From: Sphingomonadaceae bacterium OTU29LAMAA1
Lineage (GTDB): Bacteria; Pseudomonadota; Alphaproteobacteria; Sphingomonadales; Sphingomonadaceae
Length of the DNA stretch: 64,000 nucleotides
Direction of reading: 5' to 3'
Assembly: GCA_024072375.1 (NCBI GenBank)
Contig: CP099617.1
Location: 3,727,001-3,791,000, forward strand
The translations under genes were made by a program, and so were the position numbers. Every line of letters begins with the position of its first letter. Positions within the stretch are counted from its first letter, which is position 1. Shown piece by piece: positions 34,207 to 42,971 of this stretch. The notes under the pieces were generated by a model. That model was not told the DNA's origin. It worked only from the letters and a program-made list of their open reading frames with translations, and did not search any database.

Positions 34207-35575
34207 AGGCTTCCCGATACCGCTTCACGACGGTCAGGGCGACGACGTTCAGCGCCAGCGTGATGACGAACAAGGTCAGGCCGAGTGCGAAGGCGGCGAG
34301 CGTCTTGGCGCTGTCGAACTCCGCCTCGCCGGTGAGCAGGTCGACGATCTGCTTGGTGACCGTGGTGGTGCTGGCGAAGGGGTTGGCGGTGAGCGTCGCG
34401 ACGCCGCTGGCCGCCATGACTACGATCATCGTCTCGCCGATCGCGCGCGACACCGCCAGCAAGATGCCGCCGACGACGCCGGGCAGCGCCGCGGGCAGGA
34501 TGACCTTGCGGATCGTTTCCGAACTGGTCGCGCCCATCGCGAGGCTGCCGTCACGCATCGATGCGGGGACGGCGGCGATCGAATCGTCGGCCATCGAACT
34601 GACGAAGGGGATGATCATTATCCCCATCACCGCGCCCGCTGCCAGCGCGCTTTCCGACGAGGCGTTGGCGATGCCGAGCGTCAGGCCCAGTTCGCGCACG
34701 GCGGGGGCGACGGTGAGCGCGGCGAAATAGCCGTAGACGACGGTGGGCACGCCGGCGAGCATCTCCAGCACCGGCTTCATCCAGCGGCGCGTGCGGGCGT
34801 GCGCATATTGCGTCAGGTAGATCGCGCTCATCAGCCCGAACGGGATCGACACCGCCATCGCGATGACCGCGCCGATGAAGAACGTCCCCCAGAACAGCGG
34901 GACCGCGCCGAGCGATGCGCCGGGATCGCGCGCGTCGATGACCTGTGGTGACCAATGCGTGCCGAACAGGAATTCGCCGACGCCCACGATGCTGAAGAAG
35001 CGTGCGGATTCGTACAGCAGCGATGCGACGATGCCGACGGTGGTCAGGATCGCGATCAGCGAGGCGGCGAGCAGCAGCAGCATGACGCCGCGCTCGACCT
35101 GTGTACGGGCGGCGAAATCCGGGCGCACGCGGGTGAAGGCGAAGCCGCCGCCGACGAAGGCGAGCAGCAGCGCGACCGCGGTGGCGATCCAGTCGTAGCG
35201 GCTTTGTGCGGCGGCATAGGCGGGGGCGAGCTTTGCCGACAGGTCGTGGAACGCGCCGTAGCTGCGCCCGGCGGCGAGTTCGCGCGCTTCGGCGAGGATC
35301 GAGGCGCGCTCGAATCCGATCGGCGGCAGCGCGGCGGCGGCGGGCGTGGCGATCACCGCATCGGTGACCAGCGCGGGTGAGGTGAGACTCCAGATGCCGA
35401 GGAACAGCAGTGGCGGCACGAGGGCGCAGATCGCGACGAAATAGCCGTAGTGGACGGGGAGGGCGGTGAAGCGCGCGACGCCGGGCTTGCGGAAGGTCGC
35501 AGCACGCATGCGCGCGGCGAGCCAGCCGATCAGCACCAAGCCGAAGACGACGAGGATGATGGCGAGGCCGGTCAT
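34199..35575 (-). CDS. pstC: Phosphate ABC transporter permease, long form
   Basis: The ATG at 35575 gives 458 residues, against 319 in E. coli PstC. The first helix (MTGLAIILVVFGLVLIGWLA) is followed by a second at about 46-65, a helical soluble insertion (residues about 70-140) and then the conserved permease half. That half has the EAA-like loop AVSRAIGETMIVVMAASG and VPTVVYGYFAALTVAP. Upstream text to 35704 is intergenic repeat and is not part of the gene. It pairs with PstA to form the channel. Confidence 0.93.
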   Translation of the reverse strand: MTGLAIILVVFGLVLIGWLAARMRAATFRKPGVARFTALPVHYGYFVAICALVPPLLFLGIWSLTSPALVTDAVIATPAAAALPPIGFERASILAEARELAAGRSYGAFHDLSAKLAPAYAAAQSRYDWIATAVALLLAFVGGGFAFTRVRPDFAARTQVERGVMLLLLAASLIAILTTVGIVASLLYESARFFSIVGVGEFLFGTHWSPQVIDARDPGASLGAVPLFWGTFFIGAVIAMAVSIPFGLMSAIYLTQYAHARTRRWMKPVLEMLAGVPTVVYGYFAALTVAPAVRELGLTLGIANASSESALAAGAVMGIMIIPFVSSMADDSIAAVPASMRDGSLAMGATSSETIRKVILPAALPGVVGGILLAVSRAIGETMIVVMAASGVATLTANPFASTTTVTKQIVDLLTGEAEFDSAKTLAAFALGLTLFVITLALNVVALTVVKRYREAYE

Positions 35576-35834
35576 CGGGTCACGCCCGTAGCCAGGCCGT
35601 TCGCCCGCGCACACCGAAGGCCGGGGTTCCGTGCGACAACGCCGGCAATCCTGCTTGATCCTGGGTTCCCGCGTCCGCGGGAACACGGGTTGGTTGCCAC
35701 ACATCCTCTGTCACCCCGGACTTGTTCCGGGGTCCACTTCTCGGCGAGGGAAACGCTTCGAGCCTCTGGCCTTGCCGTAGCGGCACGGTGGACCCCGGAA
35801 CGGGGCCAGGGTGACGGCGGGCGCGGGGCGGGGG
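35576..35834. other. 259-bp pstS-pstC intergenic region
   Basis: This gap separates pstS (upstream in the operon) from pstC. It holds the second REP-like inverted repeat pair (35710-35815) and otherwise no gene-like signal. As an mRNA hairpin 3' of pstS, it can set relative levels of the binding protein and the permeases. Confidence 0.55.
35710..35815. repeat. REP-like inverted repeat pair, copy 2
   Basis: The left unit, 35710-35734, is identical to the one at 8288-8312 (GTCACCCCGGACTTGTTCCG...). The right unit at 35791-35815 (GACCCCGGAACGGGGCCAGG...TGAC) is a diverged reverse complement. The spacer of 56 bp is almost the same length as at the first copy (55 bp). The shared spacer length and order indicate one family of compact repeat elements. 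Confidence 0.8.
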
Positions 35835-36875
35835 TCACGACCCCAGCTCCGCCGGGTTCAGCGGCGTCTCGTTCGCCACCACCGCTGCCGCCTTCGCCCG
35901 CACCGCTTCCGGTGCGGCGATCAGGCCGCGGCGGACCAGCGGGCCGTCCGGCCCCCAGGCGGCGGCATACAGCTTCAGGAAGGTCGTGAGGCCCGGGATG
36001 GCGCGGAGGTGCGCCTTCTTGACGTACACGTAGAGCGGGCGCGATCCGGGGTAGGCGCCCGCGGCGATCGTCGCATAGGTCGGCTTCACGCCGTCGATCG
36101 CGACGCCGTCCACGGTGCCGAGATTCTGTTCGAGGTAGCTGTAACCGAACACGCCGATCGCGTTCGGATTGGCGGCGAGTTTCTGGACGATCAGATTGTC
36201 GTTCTCGCCGGCATCGACATAGACGCCATCCTCGCGCACCCGCGTGCACAGCGCCTTGTGCGCCTCCGGGTCGAGCGTCTTCGCGCGCGGGTTGATCGTC
36301 TCGCATCCGCGCGTCAGGATCAGTTCGGCAAGGGCATCCCGGGTGCCGCTGGTCGCCGGTGGGCCATAGACCTGGATCGGTGTCGCCGGCAGCGCCGGGT
36401 TGACGTCGCGCCAGACCTTCGCGGTATTGGGGCGACCGAGTGGCGCTGCGGCCAGCGCGCGATAGAGGTCGGCGGGCGTCAGGGTCATCCCCGGCCCGTT
36501 CTTCGCCTCGGCAAAGGCGATGCCGTCGATGCCGACCTGCACCTCCATGACCGGGCCGACGCCGTTATTCCGACAGGCGGCATATTCGCTGCGCTTCATC
36601 CGGCGCGACGCGTCCTCGATATCCGGGTGGCCCGCGCCCACGCCGGCGCAGAACAGCTTCATGCCCGCACCGGTGCCGGTCGATTCGATCACCGGCGCCT
36701 TCGCATCGGGATTGTTGGCGACGAAGGATTCGGCGACGAGGGTGGTGAAGGGATAGACGGTGGACGATCCGACCGCGGTGATCTGATCGCGCGATCCGCC
36801 ACCGCCGCCGTTCGCCTGATCCTGACAGCCCGCGAGGCACAGCGTCAGACCAAAAAAGAGAATTCGCTTGCCCAC
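35835..36875 (-). CDS. pstS: Phosphate ABC transporter substrate-binding lipoprotein
   Basis: The 346-residue precursor has a lipobox (LCLAGC, Cys17) and then a Gly-rich linker. The ligand-binding fold has AVGSSTVYPFTTLVAESF (phosphate-binding loop), STGTGAGMKLFCAG, SRRMKRSEY and YGPPATSGTRDAL (second phosphate contact). It captures phosphate in the periplasm. It is downstream of phoR and upstream of pstC, with the REP-like hairpin after its stop. Confidence 0.95.
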   Translation of the reverse strand: MGKRILFFGLTLCLAGCQDQANGGGGGSRDQITAVGSSTVYPFTTLVAESFVANNPDAKAPVIESTGTGAGMKLFCAGVGAGHPDIEDASRRMKRSEYAACRNNGVGPVMEVQVGIDGIAFAEAKNGPGMTLTPADLYRALAAAPLGRPNTAKVWRDVNPALPATPIQVYGPPATSGTRDALAELILTRGCETINPRAKTLDPEAHKALCTRVREDGVYVDAGENDNLIVQKLAANPNAIGVFGYSYLEQNLGTVDGVAIDGVKPTYATIAAGAYPGSRPLYVYVKKAHLRAIPGLTTFLKLYAAAWGPDGPLVRRGLIAAPEAVRAKAAAVVANETPLNPAELGS

Positions 36876-36898
36876 GCCCCGCCTGTGTGACGGTTCGG

Positions 36899-38137
36899 TT
36901 ACCCTTTGATGACAGCGGTTCCGGTCGGTGTGCCGGCAAGTGCGTCTGCTGACGGGATCGCGACGGTGACGACAGTACCGACCCCGACCTTGCTGGCGAT
37001 GTCCAGCCGACCGCGGTGGCGCTCGACGATGTGCTTGACGATCGCCAGGCCCAATCCGGTGCCGCCGACGCTTCGGCTGCGACCGGCATCGACACGGTAG
37101 AAGCGTTCGGTCAGGCGCGGGATGTGCTGCGGGGCGATGCCTTCGCCTTCGTCGGTGACCGTGAGGCGCAGCAGCCCGGAGCGGTCGAGGCCGAGCGTCG
37201 CGATCACGGGGGAGCCGGGGCGTCCGTATTTCATCGCATTACCGATCAGGTTGTGAAGCAACTGCGATAGCTGCGCCTCATCGCCGATCACGTGCGGCAG
37301 GTCGGGTTCGATGGTGATCGCGACATTCTCCGCCCGTGGGCTGCGCGCCGCCTCGATCTCCGCAGCGACATCCTCGAGCAATTCGCCGAGATCAAGACGG
37401 TCGCCGGGCAGCCGGTATTTCTCCGCCTCGATGCGCGATAACGAGATCAGATCCTCGACCAGTCTCTGCATCCGCTGTGCCTCGGCGAACATCACGTCGA
37501 GGAAGCGTTTGCGCAGACCGGGGTCCTCGCCGGCTTCTTCGTTCAGCGTTTCAATGAAGCCGAGGATCGAGGCGAGCGGCGTACGGAGTTCATGGCTGGC
37601 GTTTGCCACGAAATCGACGCGCATCTTTTCCGCAGCATAATTGCCCGACTGATCGACGAGATGGACAATCCGCGCGCCATCGCCTGTTTCGCCCGTGCGC
37701 ATTTCCCACCGCTGATCGGGGGTGCCGAGCCCGACGAGTTCCACGGGACGGCCGGGCAGTGGCGCGCCGGAGGTCAGCCGGTCGGCGGCAGCGGGGTGGC
37801 GGATCGCAACGCGGACGTCCTCGCCGACGATATGGCGGCCGAGCAATGCTTTGGCGGCGGCATTGGCGCAGGTGACGATGCCGCTGCGAACCAGCAGCAC
37901 GGGCTCTGCGATCACGTCGAGCACCTCGCCAAGCAGCGCTTCGGCATCCGGCGCATTGTGGCCGGTAACCGCTTGTCCTTCGTCGCCGCGGCCCATCGCG
38001 GCAAGCGCGACGGCGACCGTGCCGACGAGGGCGACGGCGGCACCGTCGATCCGCCCCTCAACGAGATAGACGCCGACGGCGGTGCCGAGCGCGATCGTGA
38101 ACGCACCGCTGAGCCGTCGGACGAATCGGGACATCAT
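36899..38137 (-). CDS. phoR: Phosphate regulon sensor histidine kinase
   Basis: The 412-residue protein has two N-terminal helices (about 10-27 and 32-48) with almost no periplasmic loop, a cytoplasmic PAS-like domain (about 65-165), and the kinase core. The phospho-acceptor His182 is in NASHELRTPLASILGF, and the ATPase boxes are LHNLIGNAMKYG, VTDEGEGIAPQHIPRL and GGTGLGLAIVKHI. The lack of a periplasmic sensor domain is usual in PhoR, which reads phosphate through PhoU and Pst. It starts the leftward phosphate gene set and is divergent from the 38334 gene. Confidence 0.94.
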   Translation of the reverse strand: MMSRFVRRLSGAFTIALGTAVGVYLVEGRIDGAAVALVGTVAVALAAMGRGDEGQAVTGHNAPDAEALLGEVLDVIAEPVLLVRSGIVTCANAAAKALLGRHIVGEDVRVAIRHPAAADRLTSGAPLPGRPVELVGLGTPDQRWEMRTGETGDGARIVHLVDQSGNYAAEKMRVDFVANASHELRTPLASILGFIETLNEEAGEDPGLRKRFLDVMFAEAQRMQRLVEDLISLSRIEAEKYRLPGDRLDLGELLEDVAAEIEAARSPRAENVAITIEPDLPHVIGDEAQLSQLLHNLIGNAMKYGRPGSPVIATLGLDRSGLLRLTVTDEGEGIAPQHIPRLTERFYRVDAGRSRSVGGTGLGLAIVKHIVERHRGRLDIASKVGVGTVVTVAIPSADALAGTPTGTAVIKG

Positions 38138-38333
38138 GCGCGATGCGCTAGCCCAAGTTAGCGGCCGGGGGCAGGGGGGACGGCATGACGAACGTCGGAA
38201 GGTGATCCGGGACGATCACGCCCTGACTCCGCATCGAAAGAGCGTCAGCGCTTGCGAGTCCCGCAACGATACGCGGCATGTGCTTGCCTCGGCTTAGCGA
38301 ATATGAAACTCAGCATGCGCTAGCAGGGGTGCC

Positions 38334-38768
38334 ATGAGCGACGAGACGCCGACCGACGGCCACGATCAGATCGAACGAGACCGGGCTGAACCGGGTGAGG
38401 GCATTGCAAGCCGCCGCCGCGTGTTGATGCTCGGCGCGGTGACCGCGGGGGCGGTGGTGTCGATCCGTCCGGCGCTGGCGCAGACCGCCGGATCGGTGCT
38501 GAACTGCGAAATTCCGGTGCCCGACATGGGGCGCGCGGGCAGCTTCATCGATCCCGCCGGGAACGTCGTCGCGTCTGGTACGAAGGGCGCGTTTCCGCCA
38601 GCTTCGCGACCGTTCAAGGGTGAAGAGGTCAAGCGGGCGCTGTCCGGCACACAGTTGCCCGGTACGACCTACGAGAGCAATCGTGCCTATGTGAGCTATA
38701 TCCGCCGCCTGCAGCGCGGGCAGGGCGGCTTCACCTGCTTCGCATCGTTGCAGATGCCGCGCGGCTGA
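38334..38768 (+). CDS. Tat-exported small protein of the HPr-rel-A locus
   Basis: The 144-residue protein starts MSDETPTDGHDQIERDRAEP and carries a twin-arginine signal: SRRRVLMLGAVTAGAVVSIR (26-45), with cleavage likely after PALA at about 49. The mature part of about 95 residues has Cys58 (LNCEIPVPDMG) and Cys135 (FTCFASLQMPRG), a Gly/Pro-rich middle and a basic YIRRLQRGQGG segment. I recognise no family. It is first in a run with the PqqD-like, HprK-like and nucleotidyltransferase genes, 4 bp before the next start, so it may be the substrate or partner of that set. Confidence 0.7.
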   Translation: MSDETPTDGHDQIERDRAEPGEGIASRRRVLMLGAVTAGAVVSIRPALAQTAGSVLNCEIPVPDMGRAGSFIDPAGNVVASGTKGAFPPASRPFKGEEVKRALSGTQLPGTTYESNRAYVSYIRRLQRGQGGFTCFASLQMPRG

Positions 38769-38772
38769 GCGT

Positions 38773-39039
38773 TTGCGGTACCGCGCCCCGCGGCCAGAGG
38801 CGCTGCTGACCGCCGACCTCGATGCCTTCACAGCCGTGTTCCACCGTCCGTCCGGAATCACGCATCTGCTCGCGAGTCCCGCGCGCGAGATCGTCGACGC
38901 GCTTGCAGCCGACGCATTGGACCTCGATGCGCTGCTGATACGCCTGACCGAGCGGTTTGACCTTACCGACGCCGGCCCGGATGCGTTGGCGGCACGGCTG
39001 GACGAGCTGATCGATGCGGGACTCGTCGAGCCGGTATGA
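38773..39039 (+). CDS. PqqD-family peptide chaperone, HPr-rel-A system
   Basis: The 88-residue protein starts at TTG 38773 ([20 protein letters not shown]) and shows the PqqD-like pattern: short beta segment ([15 protein letters not shown]), the [12 protein letters not shown] helix, then a winged-helix-like half ending IDAGLVEPV. PqqD-like proteins bind the leader of a peptide that is modified by a partner enzyme. In this context it matches the PqqD-related member of the HPr-rel-A system. Its stop overlaps the kinase start by 4 bp. The TTG start is uncertain, but no better codon lies upstream. Confidence 0.8.
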   Translation: MRYRAPRPEALLTADLDAFTAVFHRPSGITHLLASPAREIVDALAADALDLDALLIRLTERFDLTDAGPDALAARLDELIDAGLVEPV

Positions 39040-39890
39040 GGCACGTTTTCTCGGTTCGCATCGGCCCGATCGGTTTTCGGGTCGGTAGCGACTGGCGCGC
39101 ACCGATCGATCAGTTGCGCGAGCTGTATCGTTACTACCCGGCGCCGAACCTGCCCGATTTCACGGTACGGCTGGAAGCGACCCGACCATGGCGGCGCTGG
39201 ATCCGGCCTTCGGTGCGGATCGCCGGCGACTATACGCTGCCCGAGGCGGCGCCGCTGCCGCTTGCGCAGGGGCTGCTCGCCGCCGAAATGGCGATGAACC
39301 TGCAGCTGGCGCTGGGCGGGCGGCGCTATCTGTTGCTGCACGCATCGTGCGTCGAACGCGACGGACGCGCCGTGCTGATGACCGGCGAATCGGGTGCTGG
39401 CAAATCGACGCTGGCAACGCTGCTGGCGGCGAAGGGATGGCGGTTCATGGGCGACGAATTCGCGCTGATCGATCCGGATACCGGCCTCGTCCACGCCTTT
39501 CCTCGACTGATCAGCCTGAAGAATGCGGCAATCGATGCGGCGATCCGGTCGCAACCGCAGGCCCGGCTGGGGCCGCTGCTGGTGGCGACGCCCAAGGGCG
39601 ATATTCGCCACATGGTGCCCGATGCGATCGCGGTGGGAGCGATGGACGAGCCTGCCCGGCCGGCGTTGCTGCTGTACCCCCGCTACGGATTCGCGAACGA
39701 GATACGGCCGGTGGCACCGAGTGAATCGTTCGTCCGCCTGACGCAGGCGTCCACCAACTACGTCGCGATGGGCGAAGCCGGCTTCGGCGCGCTGACGCGG
39801 CTGGTACGCGAAACGCCGGCGCATGCGATCGACTACCCCGATGGCGCAGCGGCCTTAGCGCAGGTGGAGGCGTTGTGGCGGACGCTCTGA
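39036..39890 (+). CDS. HprK-related kinase A
   Basis: The 284-residue protein has an N-terminal domain of about 100 residues and an HprK-like ATP-binding fold. It carries [12 protein letters not shown] (about 99-110), Walker [10 protein letters not shown] (117-125) and [11 protein letters not shown] (138-148). This matches HPr kinase/phosphorylase C-terminal domains, but the usual HPr partner is not in the window. As the defining gene of the HPr-rel-A system it may phosphorylate a peptide or protein made from this locus. It overlaps both neighbours (4 and 16 bp), showing tight coupling. The real reaction is unknown. Confidence 0.85.
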   Translation: MRHVFSVRIGPIGFRVGSDWRAPIDQLRELYRYYPAPNLPDFTVRLEATRPWRRWIRPSVRIAGDYTLPEAAPLPLAQGLLAAEMAMNLQLALGGRRYLLLHASCVERDGRAVLMTGESGAGKSTLATLLAAKGWRFMGDEFALIDPDTGLVHAFPRLISLKNAAIDAAIRSQPQARLGPLLVATPKGDIRHMVPDAIAVGAMDEPARPALLLYPRYGFANEIRPVAPSESFVRLTQASTNYVAMGEAGFGALTRLVRETPAHAIDYPDGAAALAQVEALWRTL

Positions 39891-40870
39891 TCCTCGCCCG
39901 TGCACTTGCCGATCCGCAGTCCCTGGCACTCGATACCGATTGGGTCGGATTGATCACCACCGCGCGCGCCGAGCAATTGCTGGGAACGCTGGCATATCGG
40001 CTGGACGGATTGCCGCTGCCTGAGGAAGTGGCGCTGCTGTTGGCAGATGCGCGGACGTCGGCGGAGAATGGTCGACGGACGGCCCTGTGGGAGGCGGAGA
40101 TGGCGCGGCGGGCGCTGGCGCGCCTCGGCTGCCCGGTGGTGTTGCTGAAGGGTACTGCCTTCGTCGCTGCGGGGCTGTCGGCGGGGAGAGGGCGGTCGGT
40201 CGGCGACCTCGATATTCTGGTGCCGCGGGCGTCGCTGGACGCAGTCGAGGCCGCGCTGATCGAGGCGGGATGGGAATGGGTGAAGCCCGATCCGTACGAC
40301 GAGGATTACTACCGGCGCTGGATGCACGAGCTGCCGCCGCTGATCCATCGGGACCGTGACCGGATGATCGACGTGCATCATACCGTTCTGCCGCTGACCG
40401 CGCGGATCACGCCCGATGCGGCGAGTCTGATCGCGGAAGCGCTGCCGCTGGGCAACGGGCTGTCGGTACTGTCGCCGCAGGACATGCTGGTGCACGCCTC
40501 GGCGCATCTGTTCGCGGACGGCGATCTGGCGGGGGGCTTGCGCAACCTGTGGGACGTGCACTGCCTGATCGACGAGCATGGCACCGACGGACTGGCTGTG
40601 CGGGCACGGCATCACGGCCTGAAGCGCGAGGTAGGGCGAGCATTGCGGTTGAGCGGGCTTCTGTTCGGCACGCCGGTGCCTGACGATCGGCAACGGTGGT
40701 CGGATGCGCTATACCTGCGACGTCTGCTTGCCCGCGACGATTGGGGGCGGCCGATCCGCCCGCTGACGCGGCTCGCCTTCTATATCCGGTCGCACTGGCT
40801 GCGCATGCCGCCGGCGATGCTCGCCCGGCATCTATGGGCAAAGTGGCGGCGTGGCGGGGTCAGCCGTTGA
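39875..40870 (+). CDS. Nucleotidyltransferase family protein (NTP_transf_5 type)
   Basis: The 331-residue protein starts at GTG 39875, inside the end of the kinase gene. [17 protein letters not shown] then [20 protein letters not shown] is the metal-binding core of this large polymerase beta-like family, with Asp111 and Asp113 as ligands. LLIHRD-type and [15 protein letters not shown] give the third acidic position. Such proteins often sit in peptide or surface-polymer modification loci. Here it completes the kinase/PqqD set and may add a nucleotide to the same target. The 3' end overlaps convergent gph by 11 bp. Confidence 0.83.
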   Translation: MADALILARALADPQSLALDTDWVGLITTARAEQLLGTLAYRLDGLPLPEEVALLLADARTSAENGRRTALWEAEMARRALARLGCPVVLLKGTAFVAAGLSAGRGRSVGDLDILVPRASLDAVEAALIEAGWEWVKPDPYDEDYYRRWMHELPPLIHRDRDRMIDVHHTVLPLTARITPDAASLIAEALPLGNGLSVLSPQDMLVHASAHLFADGDLAGGLRNLWDVHCLIDEHGTDGLAVRARHHGLKREVGRALRLSGLLFGTPVPDDRQRWSDALYLRRLLARDDWGRPIRPLTRLAFYIRSHWLRMPPAMLARHLWAKWRRGGVSR

Positions 40871-41558
40871 CGACCGCGAGGCGGTCGAGTGCAGGGATTA
40901 GTTCCGTGTAGCCATGGATGATCGCATCGGCGCCCAGTTCCTCCACCGGCTGCATCATGAAGCCGAACGAGCAGGCGACGGTCGGCAGGCCGGCGGCCTG
41001 TCCGGCGCGGATGTCGAACATCGAATCGCCGACGAACGCGGCTGTCCCGCCGCCGCAGCGGGCGATCATCTCGTAAATGGGTTTCGGCGACGGCTTGGCG
41101 TTGCCGGGCCCCATCGTATCGCCGCCGATGATGCAGTCGAACCGGCGGGTAAGGTCGAGCGCTTCTAGCACCTTGCGCGCAAGCCCCTCCAGCTTGTTTG
41201 TCACGATCGCCAGCCGCGTGCCGTGGGCGGCGAGTTGGTCGAGCACGTCGAGCGCATCCGGATATGGAATGGTCAGGACGGCGATATGCGTTTCGTAATA
41301 CTCGAGCAGTAGCCGGTGCAGCCGATCGAGTGTCGCATCGTCGCAGCCGCCGGTCGCCGCCATGCCCTGCGCCAGCATGTGGCGCGCGCCGCCGCCGATC
41401 ATCGGCTTGACCTGCTCTACGGTCAGCAGCGGTCTTCCGACGGATGCCAGCGCATGGTTGACCGCCGCCGCCAGATCGCCGCTGGTATCGAGCAGCGTAC
41501 CGTCGAGATCGAATCCGACGATATCGAACGGCACGCGAAGCGATGAATTCTGCGTCAT
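40860..41558 (-). CDS. gph: Phosphoglycolate phosphatase, HAD family
   Basis: The 232-residue protein has all HAD motifs: GFDLDGTLLDTSGDLA (nucleophile and acid aspartates), VTNKLEGLARKVLEAL (threonine and lysine) and the FVGDSMFDIRAGQAAG end. The cap has AVNHALASVGRPLLTVEQVK as in Gph. It removes phosphate from 2-phosphoglycolate, a by-product of DNA repair and oxygenase reactions. It is divergent from glmU and overlaps the end of the nucleotidyltransferase gene. Substrate assignment within the HAD family is from cap similarity. Confidence 0.9.
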   Translation of the reverse strand: MTQNSSLRVPFDIVGFDLDGTLLDTSGDLAAAVNHALASVGRPLLTVEQVKPMIGGGARHMLAQGMAATGGCDDATLDRLHRLLLEYYETHIAVLTIPYPDALDVLDQLAAHGTRLAIVTNKLEGLARKVLEALDLTRRFDCIIGGDTMGPGNAKPSPKPIYEMIARCGGGTAAFVGDSMFDIRAGQAAGLPTVACSFGFMMQPVEELGADAIIHGYTELIPALDRLAVVNG

Positions 41559-41620
41559 ATCAGTGCGGGGTGACCGCTCCCTATGGAAATGGCAAGACTT
41601 CCATGGCAGGCGACACCACC

Positions 41621-42970
41621 ATGAACGATCCTCTTGCCGTCATCATCCTTGCCGCGGGCAAGGGTACGCGGATGAAGTCCGACCTGCACAAGGTGCTGCA
41701 TCCCATCGCCGGGCGACCGATGCTGCTGCACCTGATCGACAGCCTCGACCGGGCGGGCGCGACCCGGCGCGTCGTCGTCGTCGGCGCATCAGGGGAACAG
41801 GTCGAGCGCGCCGTCGCCGCGACCGGGGTCGAGATCGCGTGGCAGCGCGAACAACTCGGCACCGCGCACGCCGCGTTGCAGGCAAAGGATGCGCTGTCGG
41901 GGTTTGAGGGGATCGCGATCGTCTGCTTCGGTGACACGCCTTTGCTCGCCACCGATACCGTCGCGCGCCTAGCTGCCCGGCTTCAGGCGCCGGATACGCC
42001 CGCCGTCGCAGTGCTCGGGTTTCGCCCTGCCGATGCGCGTGCCTATGGTCGGGTCGTCGCCGATGCTGACGGCACGATCCGCAAGATGGTCGAATATAAG
42101 GACGCCAGCGCCGACGAGCGCGCGGTCGACCTGTGCAATTCTGGCGTCACCGCGGTTCGCACCCGCGATCTGTGGCGATTGCTGGAATCGGTCGGCAACG
42201 CCAATGCTGCGGGCGAATATTATCTGCCGGACGTCGTGACGCTGGCGATCGCCGAGGGTGGCAAGGCGGTGTGCATCGAGACGGGCGAGGACGAGGTCGC
42301 CGGGATCAACAGCCGCGGCGAACTGGCGGCGGTGGAGGCCGGCTGGCAGGCGGCACGACGCGCGCAGGCGATGGCGGACGGCGCGACCCTGATTGCGCCC
42401 GACACCGTGTGGTTCGCGCACGATACCCGCATCGGCCGCGACGTGATGATCGCGCCCAACGTCGTTTTCGGACCCGGCGTGAGCGTCGCCGACGGTGCGA
42501 CCATCCATGCCTTCAGCCATATCGAAGGGGCGTCGATCGGGCCGCAGGCGGAAGTTGGTCCGTATGCCCGCCTGCGACCCGGTGCGGTGCTGGGTACGGC
42601 GTCGAAGGTCGGCAACTTCGTCGAGGTAAAGAAGGCTACGCTGGGCGAAGGTGCCAAGGTAAATCATCTGTCGTACATCGGTGACGCCGAAGTGGGTGCG
42701 AAGGCGAACATCGGCGCGGGCACGATAACCTGTAACTACGATGGCTTTTTCAAATACAAGACCAGCATCGGGGCGGGAGCATTCATCGGCTCGAACTCGG
42801 CGCTGGTCGCTCCGGTATCGGTCGGCGACGGGGCGATCGTCGCTGCCGGCTCGGTGCTGACCAAGGATGTCGAGGCGGGCGCGCTCGCCCTCGTCCGCCC
42901 CCCCCAGGTCGCCAAGTCCGGCTGGGCCACGCAATTCCGCGCCGTAATGCGCGCGAAGAAGGACAAGTAA
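41621..42970 (+). CDS. glmU: Bifunctional UDP-GlcNAc pyrophosphorylase / GlcN-1-P acetyltransferase
   Basis: The ATG at 41621 gives 449 residues (MNDPLAVIILAAGKGTRMKS); 41603 would add six. The N-terminal uridyltransferase has LAAGKGTRMKSDLHKVLHPI and GDTPLL. The C-terminal left-handed beta-helix has hexapeptide repeats (IGRDVMIAPNVVFGPGVSVA) and the NYDGFFKYKTSIGAGAFIGS active-site segment. GlmU makes UDP-GlcNAc for peptidoglycan and lipid A. glmS begins 1 bp after the stop, so the two form a UDP-GlcNAc operon. Confidence 0.96.
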   Translation: MNDPLAVIILAAGKGTRMKSDLHKVLHPIAGRPMLLHLIDSLDRAGATRRVVVVGASGEQVERAVAATGVEIAWQREQLGTAHAALQAKDALSGFEGIAIVCFGDTPLLATDTVARLAARLQAPDTPAVAVLGFRPADARAYGRVVADADGTIRKMVEYKDASADERAVDLCNSGVTAVRTRDLWRLLESVGNANAAGEYYLPDVVTLAIAEGGKAVCIETGEDEVAGINSRGELAAVEAGWQAARRAQAMADGATLIAPDTVWFAHDTRIGRDVMIAPNVVFGPGVSVADGATIHAFSHIEGASIGPQAEVGPYARLRPGAVLGTASKVGNFVEVKKATLGEGAKVNHLSYIGDAEVGAKANIGAGTITCNYDGFFKYKTSIGAGAFIGSNSALVAPVSVGDGAIVAAGSVLTKDVEAGALALVRPPQVAKSGWATQFRAVMRAKKDK

Positions 42971-42971
42971 G

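Noticed and set aside
35576..35704. Extended N-terminus of PstC to 35704
   Set aside because: The extra 43 codons lie in intergenic repeat-rich text and begin without a ribosome site. The ATG at 35575 begins a clean membrane helix.
38138..38333. Pho box upstream of phoR
   Set aside because: I looked for direct CTGTCAT-like repeats at 11-bp spacing and found only single partial matches. A weight-matrix scan would be needed to claim one.
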